Source of the DNA: Thermoanaerobaculia bacterium
Lineage (GTDB): Bacteria; Acidobacteriota; Thermoanaerobaculia; Gp7-AA8
Assembly (NCBI GenBank): GCA_017883215.1
Contig: JADGOA010000218.1
Location: 1 to 6,257, forward strand
Reading direction: 5' to 3'
Length of the DNA stretch: 6,257 nucleotides
Positions 1-6,134 of the stretch are shown here, in pieces. The number at the start of each line of letters is the position of its first letter. Within the stretch, counting starts at the first letter, position 1. The notes beneath the pieces were generated by a model. The model was not told where the DNA came from, ran no database searches, and saw nothing but the letters and a program-made list of their open reading frames with translations. The position numbers were made by a program, and so were the translations under genes.

Positions 1-82
1 TCAACGTGTGCAAATTGCGCACCTTCGGGCGCGAAGCTGAGCAGGATGTTCGTGCCGCGCGGCGCAAGAAACCCTGGACATC

Positions 83-112
83 TTGACGTTCATGGTCATA
101 GTGTACTAGTAT
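83..112 (+). promoter_or_regulatory. Sigma-70-type promoter of the gntR-ABC operon
   Basis: A TTGACG box at 83-88 (5 of 6 to the -35 consensus) is followed after 18 bp by TAGTAT at 107-112 (5 of 6 to the -10 consensus). The expected transcription start is near 119-120, only about five bases before the ATG at 125. The -10 box lies inside the palindromic operator at 97-127, so a bound repressor would block polymerase. TATAAC at 110-115 is a less well-spaced alternative -10. The promoter was called by eye from consensus and spacing and has not been scored. Confidence 0.65.
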
Positions 113-127
113 AACTAGAACACTATG
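97..127. promoter_or_regulatory. Palindromic operator, likely bound by the adjacent GntR/YtrA regulator
   Basis: This is a 31-bp inverted repeat centred on base 112. The outer arms CATAGTGT (97-104) and ACACTATG (120-127) pair perfectly. The inner arms CTAGT (106-110) and ACTAG (114-118) also pair perfectly. The only mismatched pairs are 105/119 and 111/113, giving 13 matches out of 15. It covers the -10 box, the predicted transcription start and the ATG of the regulator. Long palindromes of this kind at the operon's own promoter are usual for YtrA-type regulators, so autorepression is the natural reading. The binding protein is inferred from adjacency. Confidence 0.8.
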
Positions 128-550
128 CCACTGACCCTCTCGATCCAGACCGGCAGCACCGTTTCGATCTATCGGCAGATCGTCGAGCAGGTCTGTGCCG
201 CCGCGCTGGCCGGCCGCCTCCGCGAGGATGAGCCGCTGCCGAGCGTCAGGGGCCTCGCCGAGCAGTTGGTGATCAATCCCAACACCGTATCGCGCGCCTA
301 CGGCGAGTTGGTGCGCGAGGGCGTCATCGAGGCGCGCCCCGGGCGCGGCATGTTCGTCTCGCGCCGGCGCCAGATCTACAGCGCGCCCGAGCGCGCGCGG
401 CGCATGGAGCAGGCCGTGACCTCGCTCATATCCGAAGGCTTCCTGCTCGGATTCACGCCCGACCAGATCGTAGAAGAAGTGGCATCCAGGACGAGGGCGC
501 ACGCGCCGTCAAAGGCCATCAGGTCAAACCCGAAGGGAGGCTCGCGATGA
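125..550 (+). CDS. GntR family transcriptional regulator, YtrA subfamily
   Basis: A 141-residue DNA-binding repressor. The N-terminal winged helix-turn-helix covers about residues 10-80. It includes the family's IYRQIVEQV start helix, the PLPSVRGLAEQL and NPNTVSRAY recognition region (about 38-59) and the wing GVIEARPGRGMFVS (66-79). Only about 60 residues follow, enough for two dimerisation helices and too short for a FadR, HutC or MocR effector domain, which places it in the small YtrA group. The ATG at 125 is supported by the canonical family N-terminus. There is no Shine-Dalgarno sequence before it, and the predicted transcript starts about five bases upstream, so translation is probably leaderless. 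It overlaps the ABC ATPase by four bases (ATGA) and is first in its operon, so it most likely represses its own promoter and the transporter genes. The effector is unknown. Confidence 0.95.
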   Translation: MPLTLSIQTGSTVSIYRQIVEQVCAAALAGRLREDEPLPSVRGLAEQLVINPNTVSRAYGELVREGVIEARPGRGMFVSRRRQIYSAPERARRMEQAVTSLISEGFLLGFTPDQIVEEVASRTRAHAPSKAIRSNPKGGSR

Positions 551-1503
551 ATTCCGGCATCGTCATGCAGGCGCAGGGACTCACGCGCTACTTCGGATCG
601 AGAAAGGTCGTCGACCAACTGACTATGGATGTGCCGCGGGGCAGTGTATTCGCCTTCCTCGGACGGAACGGCTCCGGCAAGACGACGACGATCCGCATGC
701 TGCTGGGATTGACGGAGCCGACGCGCGGTTCGTCCACGGTCCTCGGCCACGACAGCCGGCATCTTCCGCCGGAGGTGATCGCGCGGATCGGCTACATGTC
801 GGAGTCGCACTCGATGTACGAGTGGATGACGGTCAGGCAGTGCGGCGCGTATCAGGCGCGATTCTACCCGCGCTGGAACGCGAAGGTGTTCGACTCGATC
901 GTGGGGCATTTCCATCTCGACCTCCGCGCGAAGGCCGCCGATCTCTCGCGCGGTGAGCGCGCCGGCCTGTCGCTCGCGATGACGCTGGCTCCAGAGCCCG
1001 AGCTGCTGATCCTCGACGATCCGGCGATCGGTCTCGATCCTGTCGCCCGGCGTTCGTTGCTGGAGTCGATGATCTACATCACACGGGACTCCGATCGCAC
1101 GATCTTCTTTTCGTCGCATCTGCTCGACGACGTGGAGCGCGTGGCCGACCACATAGCAATTCTCGACCGCAGCGTCCTGCGTGTGCTGTGCCCCGTTGAT
1201 ATTCTGCGCTCCAGCGTGCGCCAGTTCATGCTGCACTACGCCGGCGCTGCCGCTCCGCCCACGTCTCTTCCGCCGCTGCGCGGGCTGTTGCGCGTCAGAC
1301 GGTCCCCGTCGGATCTCTGGCTGACCGTCGCCGCACCCGACGATGCGACACAGCGGGAACTCCGGCTGCTGGGCGCGGCGACGATCGAGGAGGTGCCGGT
1401 TGGGCTCAACGATGCGGTGATCGGCTATCTGGGCGACCGGGGCGAGCACGGGTTCTTTCTCGACGGCATGCCCGCGCTCGCAGCGGCTGGAGGTGCCGCA
1501 TGA
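547..1503 (+). CDS. ABC transporter ATP-binding protein (YtrB-like, ABC-2 type)
   Basis: A 318-residue nucleotide-binding subunit that would power the membrane protein encoded next. Visible motifs are Walker A GRNGSGKTT (39-47), the Q-loop region IGYMSE (81-86), a signature LSRGE (133-137), Walker B LLILDDP (153-159), the D-loop GLDP (162-165) and the switch histidine in SSHLLDD (H191). Three positions depart from the classical pattern: Glu86 in place of the Q-loop Gln, LSRGE for LSGGQ, and Asp158 in place of the catalytic Glu. I recall such variants as common in ABC ATPases paired with GntR/YtrA regulators, so I read it as functional and not decayed. Residues from about 215 to 318 form an extra C-terminal region of unknown role. 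A GGGAGG ribosome site at 535-540, six bases ahead, supports the ATG at 547. It overlaps both neighbours by ATGA, implying translational coupling. Substrate unknown. Confidence 0.93.
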   Translation: MNSGIVMQAQGLTRYFGSRKVVDQLTMDVPRGSVFAFLGRNGSGKTTTIRMLLGLTEPTRGSSTVLGHDSRHLPPEVIARIGYMSESHSMYEWMTVRQCGAYQARFYPRWNAKVFDSIVGHFHLDLRAKAADLSRGERAGLSLAMTLAPEPELLILDDPAIGLDPVARRSLLESMIYITRDSDRTIFFSSHLLDDVERVADHIAILDRSVLRVLCPVDILRSSVRQFMLHYAGAAAPPTSLPPLRGLLRVRRSPSDLWLTVAAPDDATQRELRLLGAATIEEVPVGLNDAVIGYLGDRGEHGFFLDGMPALAAAGGAA

Positions 1504-3644
1504 GCGACAACGCGCTGCCGGATACTCCGGGAATCGGGATGCTCCGGGCGATCGTCTGGAAGGAACTGCGCGAGCGCCTGAAGGTGACGTTCGTCTGTCT
1601 CGTAATCGTCGTGGCCGGGCAGTTCATCTCGCTCGGCTTCCAGCACATGATGTCGCTGGCCGGGGTTGAGACAGGGGGGTCGCTGTTTCCGTTCACGTTC
1701 TTCACGCTGACGAGCGCGTTGAGCGGCCTGCTGATCGGCCGTGCGCAGATCGTGCACGAGAATCGCGGCGACCGCTGGGGATTTCTCGCGCTCCGGCCCG
1801 TACGGCGGTCCACGCTGTTCTTGGGAAAGGCGGTCGCCGGAATTCTTCTCTACTCCGTCGCGACGGGAGTTCCGCTCGCGTTCGTCACCGCGTGGATGGC
1901 GGCTCCCGGGCACAGGCCGTTGCCTTGGGATCCGAGCATGGCGCTGCCAGGCGTGGCGGACATGCTGTGCGGCCTCGTCTACTACTTCGCGGCGATGCTC
2001 GTCGGCATGCGCGAAGCGAAGTGGTATGGCAGCCGCTTCCTTCCGCTTGGTGCGGCGATCGCCTGTTCGGGCGTCATCCTCTACGTCTCGCATTTCTGGC
2101 AGGCGCTCGCCGTCGTGGCAATTGGAGTCGCGGTGGTCGGAATGGCGGCGGCCGCGACAGTGATCGGCGGTGGCCGTTATGAGCCGCTCTCGCGTCCGGG
2201 CCGCATGGCATTGGGTCTCACCGTCATGCCGGGTTTGACGCTCGCGGGCACGCTCGTCATCGGAATCATCTCGCTCACGGTGTTTTCGCGCATGCCCGCG
2301 CGCGACGGGTTTCGTTCGACGGGCTACGCGATCGCCGGCGATGGGTCGATCGTGCAGAGAGTGCAGGTGCAGCATTTCTTTCCCGCGTCACTGCAGGTCG
2401 TCGCGGTCAACGATCTGCAGGGGCATGCGATCGAGCGATATCAGGATTCCGTCGCTCGAACGAAACTGACGGCCGGCGTGATATCGACTCCTTCCGTGTC
2501 GCTGCATCCGGAAGTGCCGAGCACGCTGGAATCGTTCGAAAGCGGTTATCGGGGAACCCATGATCTCTTCGTCCAGCTCTCATCGTTGCCGCCGGCGTCG
2601 AGTGAAGTCTCATGGTATTTCGTGCGCCGGGTCGGGTTGATCGCGGCGTACGAGAATCGATCGGCGCGACTCCTCGGATGGATGGGACCCGACGGATTCC
2701 GCCTGGGCGACTCGCTCCCATCGCGTCGATTCGAGGGCCCCCTTCGGCCGACCTCGGAGTTCGCCTACATCCAACCAGTACTCGCGTTTCCCTCCGCTGT
2801 CTATCGAGTGGATCTTCACCAACGTGGAATCCGAAGAGTTTTTACGCCATCAATCGGTGAGATCGTGCTCGGTGCCGTGACGTCCGGCGACAGCACCGCC
2901 GCCATGTCGGCGTACGGCCCGCGTGCGAATTTCGACGTGATCGCGACCACCAGGAACGTCTACGTCCAGGCGGCCGACGGTACCGGGGGGTTCAGCGCGG
3001 CCAGGGATTCGGACACCGTGGTGTACGGCACTGTCACCGTCTCGCGCGCGCTCCTTGCCTTGGGCACGCCGACCTTCTTCTGGTACGCCGCGTCGGACCG
3101 GCCATTCATCAACGGTGAGCAGGGGACCGCGGCAGGGCACGTCACCGAGTTCGGTGAGGGAAACAGGATAGTCGCTCAGGTCCCGATTCCGCGCGACACG
3201 GTTCCAACGGCGACGGACAAGCTTTCGGCTCGAGACGTCTTCACGGCGTCGACAATATCCGTGACGTGGCGAGCGGCACTGCAAGCCTATCTCCGCCTGA
3301 GCGGCCGGCGCACGGTGAGCCCGCGGAACTGGCAGCGATCGGAGGTCGTGAACTGGATCGTCTCTACCATCGCCTCGCTCGTCGCCGCGGCACTGGCGAT
3401 CCTGCTGGCACGGCTGTTCGCGTTCGAGCGGGACCGCCGGCTGCTCTGGACCGCGCTCGGATTCGTTCTCGGCCCGCTCGGCGTATTGTTGATGCTCTCG
3501 CTCATCGACTGGCCGGTGCGCGAGACATGTCCCGGGTGCGCCCGGAAACGCGTCGTCACGCGCGCACGATGCGAGCATTGCGATGCACCGTTCTTGCCGC
3601 CGGCGCTCGACGGAACGGAGATTTTCGAGCCGGCGATGCTGTAG
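1500..3644 (+). CDS. ABC-2-type permease with large extracytoplasmic insert and C-terminal zinc ribbon
   Basis: A 714-residue inner-membrane protein, the likely transmembrane partner of the preceding ATPase. The N-terminus (IVWKELRERLK, 18-28) is typical of ABC-2 permeases. Hydrophobic segments lie near residues 30-48, 62-80, 107-133, 150-171, 182-199, 202-223 and 236-263. A mostly hydrophilic, beta-rich stretch (about 264-614) follows, then two more segments (about 615-640 and 648-670). The middle stretch has repeated strand-like units such as GYAIAGDGSIVQ, GLIAAYENRSARLLGWMGPDGF (split at 379-393 and 394-400) and VYRVDLHQRGIRRVF, resembling beta-propeller blades. The tail has Cys677, Cys680, Cys691 and Cys694 in a CxxC-x10-CxxC zinc-ribbon pattern. 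A GGAGGT site at 1489-1494 and the ATGA overlap support the start at 1500. As the only permease in the operon it may form a homodimer. The product could be an exporter or an envelope-sensing module; substrate and direction are not evident. Confidence 0.85.
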   Translation: MSDNALPDTPGIGMLRAIVWKELRERLKVTFVCLVIVVAGQFISLGFQHMMSLAGVETGGSLFPFTFFTLTSALSGLLIGRAQIVHENRGDRWGFLALRPVRRSTLFLGKAVAGILLYSVATGVPLAFVTAWMAAPGHRPLPWDPSMALPGVADMLCGLVYYFAAMLVGMREAKWYGSRFLPLGAAIACSGVILYVSHFWQALAVVAIGVAVVGMAAAATVIGGGRYEPLSRPGRMALGLTVMPGLTLAGTLVIGIISLTVFSRMPARDGFRSTGYAIAGDGSIVQRVQVQHFFPASLQVVAVNDLQGHAIERYQDSVARTKLTAGVISTPSVSLHPEVPSTLESFESGYRGTHDLFVQLSSLPPASSEVSWYFVRRVGLIAAYENRSARLLGWMGPDGFRLGDSLPSRRFEGPLRPTSEFAYIQPVLAFPSAVYRVDLHQRGIRRVFTPSIGEIVLGAVTSGDSTAAMSAYGPRANFDVIATTRNVYVQAADGTGGFSAARDSDTVVYGTVTVSRALLALGTPTFFWYAASDRPFINGEQGTAAGHVTEFGEGNRIVAQVPIPRDTVPTATDKLSARDVFTASTISVTWRAALQAYLRLSGRRTVSPRNWQRSEVVNWIVSTIASLVAAALAILLARLFAFERDRRLLWTALGFVLGPLGVLLMLSLIDWPVRETCPGCARKRVVTRARCEHCDAPFLPPALDGTEIFEPAML
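3528..3581 (+). other. Zinc-ribbon-like CxxC-x10-CxxC tail of the permease
   Basis: The segment encodes CPGC, ten intervening basic residues (ARKRVVTRAR) and CEHC, directly after the last hydrophobic segment (about 648-670). The two knuckles with a basic linker match a rubredoxin-type or zinc-ribbon fold. Its position predicts that it lies on one face of the membrane, likely the cytoplasm if the segment count is right. Metal binding is inferred from the cysteine spacing only. Confidence 0.7.
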
Positions 3645-3664
3645 CGGCGCGTTTCACAGCCGAG

Positions 3665-3706
3665 TGAGGTGCACGGCGTGAACAGGAAAATAGTCACCGT
3701 CCCTCA
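3665..3706. terminator. Imperfect inverted repeat in the convergent gap, possible bidirectional terminator
   Basis: Between the convergent permease and peptidase genes, TGAGG (3665-3669) pairs with CCTCA (3702-3706), ACGG (3673-3676) with CCGT (3697-3700), and TGA (3679-3681) with TCA (3694-3696). Small bulges interrupt the stem and the loop is 12 bases and A-rich. The repeat overlaps the peptidase stop codon. There is only a short TTT on the plus side and no U-tract on the minus side, so it is a weak intrinsic terminator at best. The location is the main support. Confidence 0.35.
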
Positions 3707-5659
3707 TTTCGCCGGCCACCTGTTGTTTGACAGGTCGGCGTCCATCCAGATTCCGCCCGTGAGCTCAACCGACTGGATGGTCTTCTTCGTCCGGACCATC
3801 GTCGTCGCGCGCTTCTGATTAGCCTCCCACATCCGAGGCGTCTCATGCACTGTCTCCGTGCTTCCATCGACGTAGTGCACGACGAGATCCACCGGCGCCA
3901 CCATGCCTCCGATGTTGTCGATCGCCACCGAGTACCCTCCGCGTACCTTCGCCACGTTCGCCACCGCCAGATCGATGTACGCGTTGCTGAAGAACCAGCT
4001 CCTCCAGAACCAATTCAGGTCCTGGCCGGAGACATCGTTGAAGGTGTTGAACATGTCCCACGGAATTGGATGCTTGCCGTGCCAGCGATCCATGAATGCG
4101 TGGAGACTCTTCCGGAACAACTCGTCGCCGAGAAGGTCCTTGAGCGCGAGATAGCCGAGCGCGGCCTTTCCGTAGGCGCTGTTGCCGTACGCGATGCCGG
4201 TGAGTGCGTCGGCGGGCGTCACGATGGGCAGGTCCTCGAGCGGTGACGGATCCCCGATCCACCCGCCGACGCGGAACTGTCGGAAGAACACGTCCGCCTT
4301 CTCCTTGCCGAGGTCCGCCGTACCGATGAGATACTCGAATGTCGTCGCCCAGCCTTCATCCATGAAGGCGTAGCGAGTCTCATTGATCCCCATGTAAAAC
4401 GGGAAATATGTATGGGCGATCTCATGCTCCACGACGAACCTCGAGAAGACCGTGTCGGCGGAGCTCTCGTCGTTGACCATCATGGGGTATTCCATGTCGG
4501 CGAAGCCCTGGAAGACGGTGGTCTTCTCATATGGGTAGGGCACGCCGGGCCAGTTGTGCGACAGCCAGTCGAGCGAGTGCCGGCCGAACTGCACCATCCG
4601 GTGGTAGTCGGCCGCGCTGTCGTTGTACGCGGCCTGCACACTCGCTCGGCGCTTCGTGACATCGTCGACGACGACGCTGGCAGCGTCCCAATCGTAGTGA
4701 TCGCTCAAGCCGAAGGCCATGTCGGGAACATTCTGCGCCGTGAAGTGCCAGGCACTTATCGGTTGTTGCCGGGTGACCTTCTTGGCCGCGAGATCCTCCT
4801 TCGTCGCGACACGTATCGTCTGATCCGACGCCAGCGATGCTTGGAAGCGCTGCAGATACTCCGGCTGCAGCACTTCCGCCGCGTTCGCCAGCGTGCCGGT
4901 TCCCCAAACGACGAAGTTCGCCGGCACTCGCACCGTGACATCGTAGTCGTTGAAATCGCTGTAGAACTCCTGCTGGTCGGTGAAGTTCATCGTGTCCCAT
5001 CCGTTGTAGTCGTCGTAAACGGCTATGCGCGGATAGAAGTACGCGAGGAAAAAAGTCGTCGAATCGATCGCGCCTTCGCGGCCGCTCTCCTTCGAGACGT
5101 CATAGTGCCAGTCGAACGACAATCGGACTGAGTCACGCGGCATGAGCGCCGTGGGCAGCTGCACGCGCTTCCAGGTGAACGTGCGCGAGTCGTCGCCCCA
5201 CGGTCCCGCCTCTCCATTCACCGAGAACGCGTCGACGTGCACGCCGGACGTCAGGTAGTCCGCGCTTGCTCCGCCATTGCGTGGAGCGCCCGGCCTGTGG
5301 ACGTTGAGAAAGAGCTTGATGGCCACGCTCTTCAACGTGTCCGGGCTGTTGTTCACGTAGACGATCTGTTCGGTTCCGTTGACCCCACGGGCCGGCGGCA
5401 AGGCCGTGATGGTGATCGAGTAACGCGCGCGATTCTGCCAGTAGCCGGCCCCGGGCGACCCATCGGGTGACCTCGTGCCCTTTCTGTACGCCTGTTGCAC
5501 AGCGCGCGGCGCGTAGAGCGGCGCGGCGGCCGGCGCCGGCTTCGGGACCGCTGAGATTCCCTTCACAGGGAGAGGTGCCTTCGTTTGGGTGCCAATCGTT
5601 GCGAGGGCACTGGCCGTTCCGAGTACGAACAGCAGGGAGCAGGGTCGAAGGTGATGCAT
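3704..5659 (-). CDS. Secreted M1 family zinc metallopeptidase (aminopeptidase-like)
   Basis: A 651-residue protein predicted to remove N-terminal residues from peptides outside the cytoplasm. A signal peptide is visible: short basic start MHHLR, hydrophobic core to about residue 19, and an ASALA signal peptidase I site near residue 20. The N-terminal beta domain runs to about residue 290. The gluzincin site is HEIAH (H412, E413, H416) followed after 18 residues by E435 in FMDEGWATTFEY, the classical HExxH-x18-E zinc set. GFADMEYP (385-392) stands where M1 enzymes carry GxMEN, the variant seen in many bacterial secreted members. Tyr496 in AYGKAALGYLAL is well placed as the transition-state tyrosine. 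About 80 residues at the end form a possible beta domain. There is no C-terminal sorting signal. A GGAG site (5668-5671, complement) eight bases ahead supports the start. It is convergent with the ABC operon and transcribed alone, so its role is probably independent nutrient peptide turnover. Confidence 0.93.
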   Translation of the reverse strand: MHHLRPCSLLFVLGTASALATIGTQTKAPLPVKGISAVPKPAPAAAPLYAPRAVQQAYRKGTRSPDGSPGAGYWQNRARYSITITALPPARGVNGTEQIVYVNNSPDTLKSVAIKLFLNVHRPGAPRNGGASADYLTSGVHVDAFSVNGEAGPWGDDSRTFTWKRVQLPTALMPRDSVRLSFDWHYDVSKESGREGAIDSTTFFLAYFYPRIAVYDDYNGWDTMNFTDQQEFYSDFNDYDVTVRVPANFVVWGTGTLANAAEVLQPEYLQRFQASLASDQTIRVATKEDLAAKKVTRQQPISAWHFTAQNVPDMAFGLSDHYDWDAASVVVDDVTKRRASVQAAYNDSAADYHRMVQFGRHSLDWLSHNWPGVPYPYEKTTVFQGFADMEYPMMVNDESSADTVFSRFVVEHEIAHTYFPFYMGINETRYAFMDEGWATTFEYLIGTADLGKEKADVFFRQFRVGGWIGDPSPLEDLPIVTPADALTGIAYGNSAYGKAALGYLALKDLLGDELFRKSLHAFMDRWHGKHPIPWDMFNTFNDVSGQDLNWFWRSWFFSNAYIDLAVANVAKVRGGYSVAIDNIGGMVAPVDLVVHYVDGSTETVHETPRMWEANQKRATTMVRTKKTIQSVELTGGIWMDADLSNNRWPAK

Positions 5660-5667
5660 CGGCTACG

Positions 5668-5671
5668 CTCC
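5668..5671 (-). promoter_or_regulatory. Ribosome binding site of the M1 peptidase
   Basis: On the minus strand GGAG lies eight bases before the ATG at 5659-5657. This fixes the start in agreement with the signal peptide that begins there. I saw no convincing -35/-10 pair upstream on this strand. Confidence 0.6.
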
Positions 5672-5789
5672 GGCATGAGGAAGGAATCGTGATTCGGTGC
5701 TTTCGCAGGAATCGAGGGCGGTCACGAAGCCATGGTATTGAAGGCCGGACTCGATGGAAATCAACCCGCTCCGAGCTTGCTGCAACGTA

Positions 5790-5818
5790 CCGGTGAGGTT
5801 GGGACCCACAACCACCGG
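5790..5818. repeat. Inverted repeat / hairpin upstream of the M1 peptidase
   Basis: CCGGTG (5790-5795) pairs with CACCGG (5813-5818). After an AG bulge, GTTG (5798-5801) pairs with CAAC (5809-5812), closing a seven-base loop GGACCCA. That is ten base pairs with one two-base bulge. It lies about 130 bases upstream of the peptidase start. No T-run follows on either strand, so it is not a standard terminator. It could be an operator, a leader RNA hairpin or chance in GC-rich DNA. Confidence 0.45.
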
Positions 5819-5848
5819 CCTGATAAGTGTGAGCTTCGAGCTCGGGCT

Positions 5849-6130
5849 TTGCTAGCCATCGGCGACGATTCGCCGTACTGTACTCGCCTGCTCGGCGTTG
5901 GAAGCGGCATGGCAGCGAGGCAGATGCACAACGTGAGCGGCCCGGCATCGTCGACGAGCGACGTCGATGGCGGACTCACGATGTTGCTTGGCGACCGGCA
6001 GCAGGTTGACGCTCGGATCGGGCGCGGCGCCGGCAGCCCGGTCGCCAGTGACAGGTTCGTGGGATTCGGCCGCGGTTTGCGCTTTCAGGAAGATGTGTCG
6101 AACGAAAGTCTCTTTGCCACGAGGATCTGA
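5849..6130 (+). pseudogene. Degraded C-terminal end of an outer-membrane beta-barrel (PF13557-like) gene
   Basis: The plus frame ending at the TGA at 6128-6130 has a C-terminal part (5963-6085, 41 codons) that reads like the last strands of the putative 'phenol degradation meta-pathway' outer-membrane family: DVDGGLTMLLGD, then QQVDARIGRGAGSP, then DRFVGFGRGLRF. Family members end with a similar VDxGLTYLL, QLDxxxGxGL, DxFVGxGxxxRF series, with RF as the natural terminus. Here the frame runs 14 residues past RF, suggesting loss of the original stop, and the 200 or more residues expected before it are missing. By hand count 71 of 93 codons from 5849 end in G or C, so the segment still has coding-like bias. 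The frame is open back to 5732, but the part before 5849 does not read as barrel. It stops four bases before the amt start. The match is from memory of the family, not a search; a small unrelated gene remains possible. Confidence 0.45.
6121..6124 (+). promoter_or_regulatory. Ribosome binding site of amt
   Basis: GAGG stands ten bases before the ATG at 6135, a slightly long but acceptable spacing. It supports the start that gives the normal Amt N-terminus. I found no sigma-54 -24/-12 element with correct spacing in the preceding 300 bases. Confidence 0.5.
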
Positions 6131-6134
6131 ACTG

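Larger units (their letters stand above)
5660..5962. other. Intergenic leader between the M1 peptidase and the barrel remnant
   Basis: This stretch holds no gene I can support. It contains the peptidase ribosome site and, at 5790-5818, a short hairpin. It must also carry the peptidase promoter on the minus strand, but no good consensus pair was found by eye. An open frame runs through it on the plus strand from 5732, but its early part (to about 5848) reads as non-protein-like. The part from about 5849 on has coding-like third positions and leads into the recognisable barrel end. Confidence 0.5.

Noticed and set aside
7..23. Short hairpin GTGTGC-AAATT-GCGCAC at the left edge
   Set aside because: Six pairs including one wobble, no T-run and no gene context; expected by chance in GC-rich sequence.
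3..86. Possible 3' end of an upstream plus-strand gene (last residues REAEQDVRAARRKKPWTS)
   Set aside because: Only 27 codons are visible, no family is recognisable, and a rival minus-strand frame over 1-71 (FLAPRGTNILLSFAPEG) looks equally protein-like but has no start codon, so neither can be supported.
376..1449. 357-codon open frame on the minus strand across the regulator and ABC ATPase
   Set aside because: Arg/His/Pro-rich low-sense translation antisense to two genes with clear domains; typical shadow frame in GC-rich DNA.
1425..2375. 316-codon open frame on the minus strand across the permease start
   Set aside because: Composition dominated by Arg, His, Asp and Glu with no domain pattern; antisense to the hydrophobic segments of the permease.
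5133..5948. 271-codon minus-strand frame overlapping the peptidase N-terminus
   Set aside because: Same strand but another frame of the peptidase; its sequence is Arg-rich and lacks motifs, while the peptidase frame has a signal peptide and ribosome site.
5985..6082. Candidate sigma-54 (-24/-12) promoter for amt in GG...GC pairs near 5988 and 6069
   Set aside because: The GG-to-GC spacing is nine bases, not the required ten, and the flanking bases match poorly.
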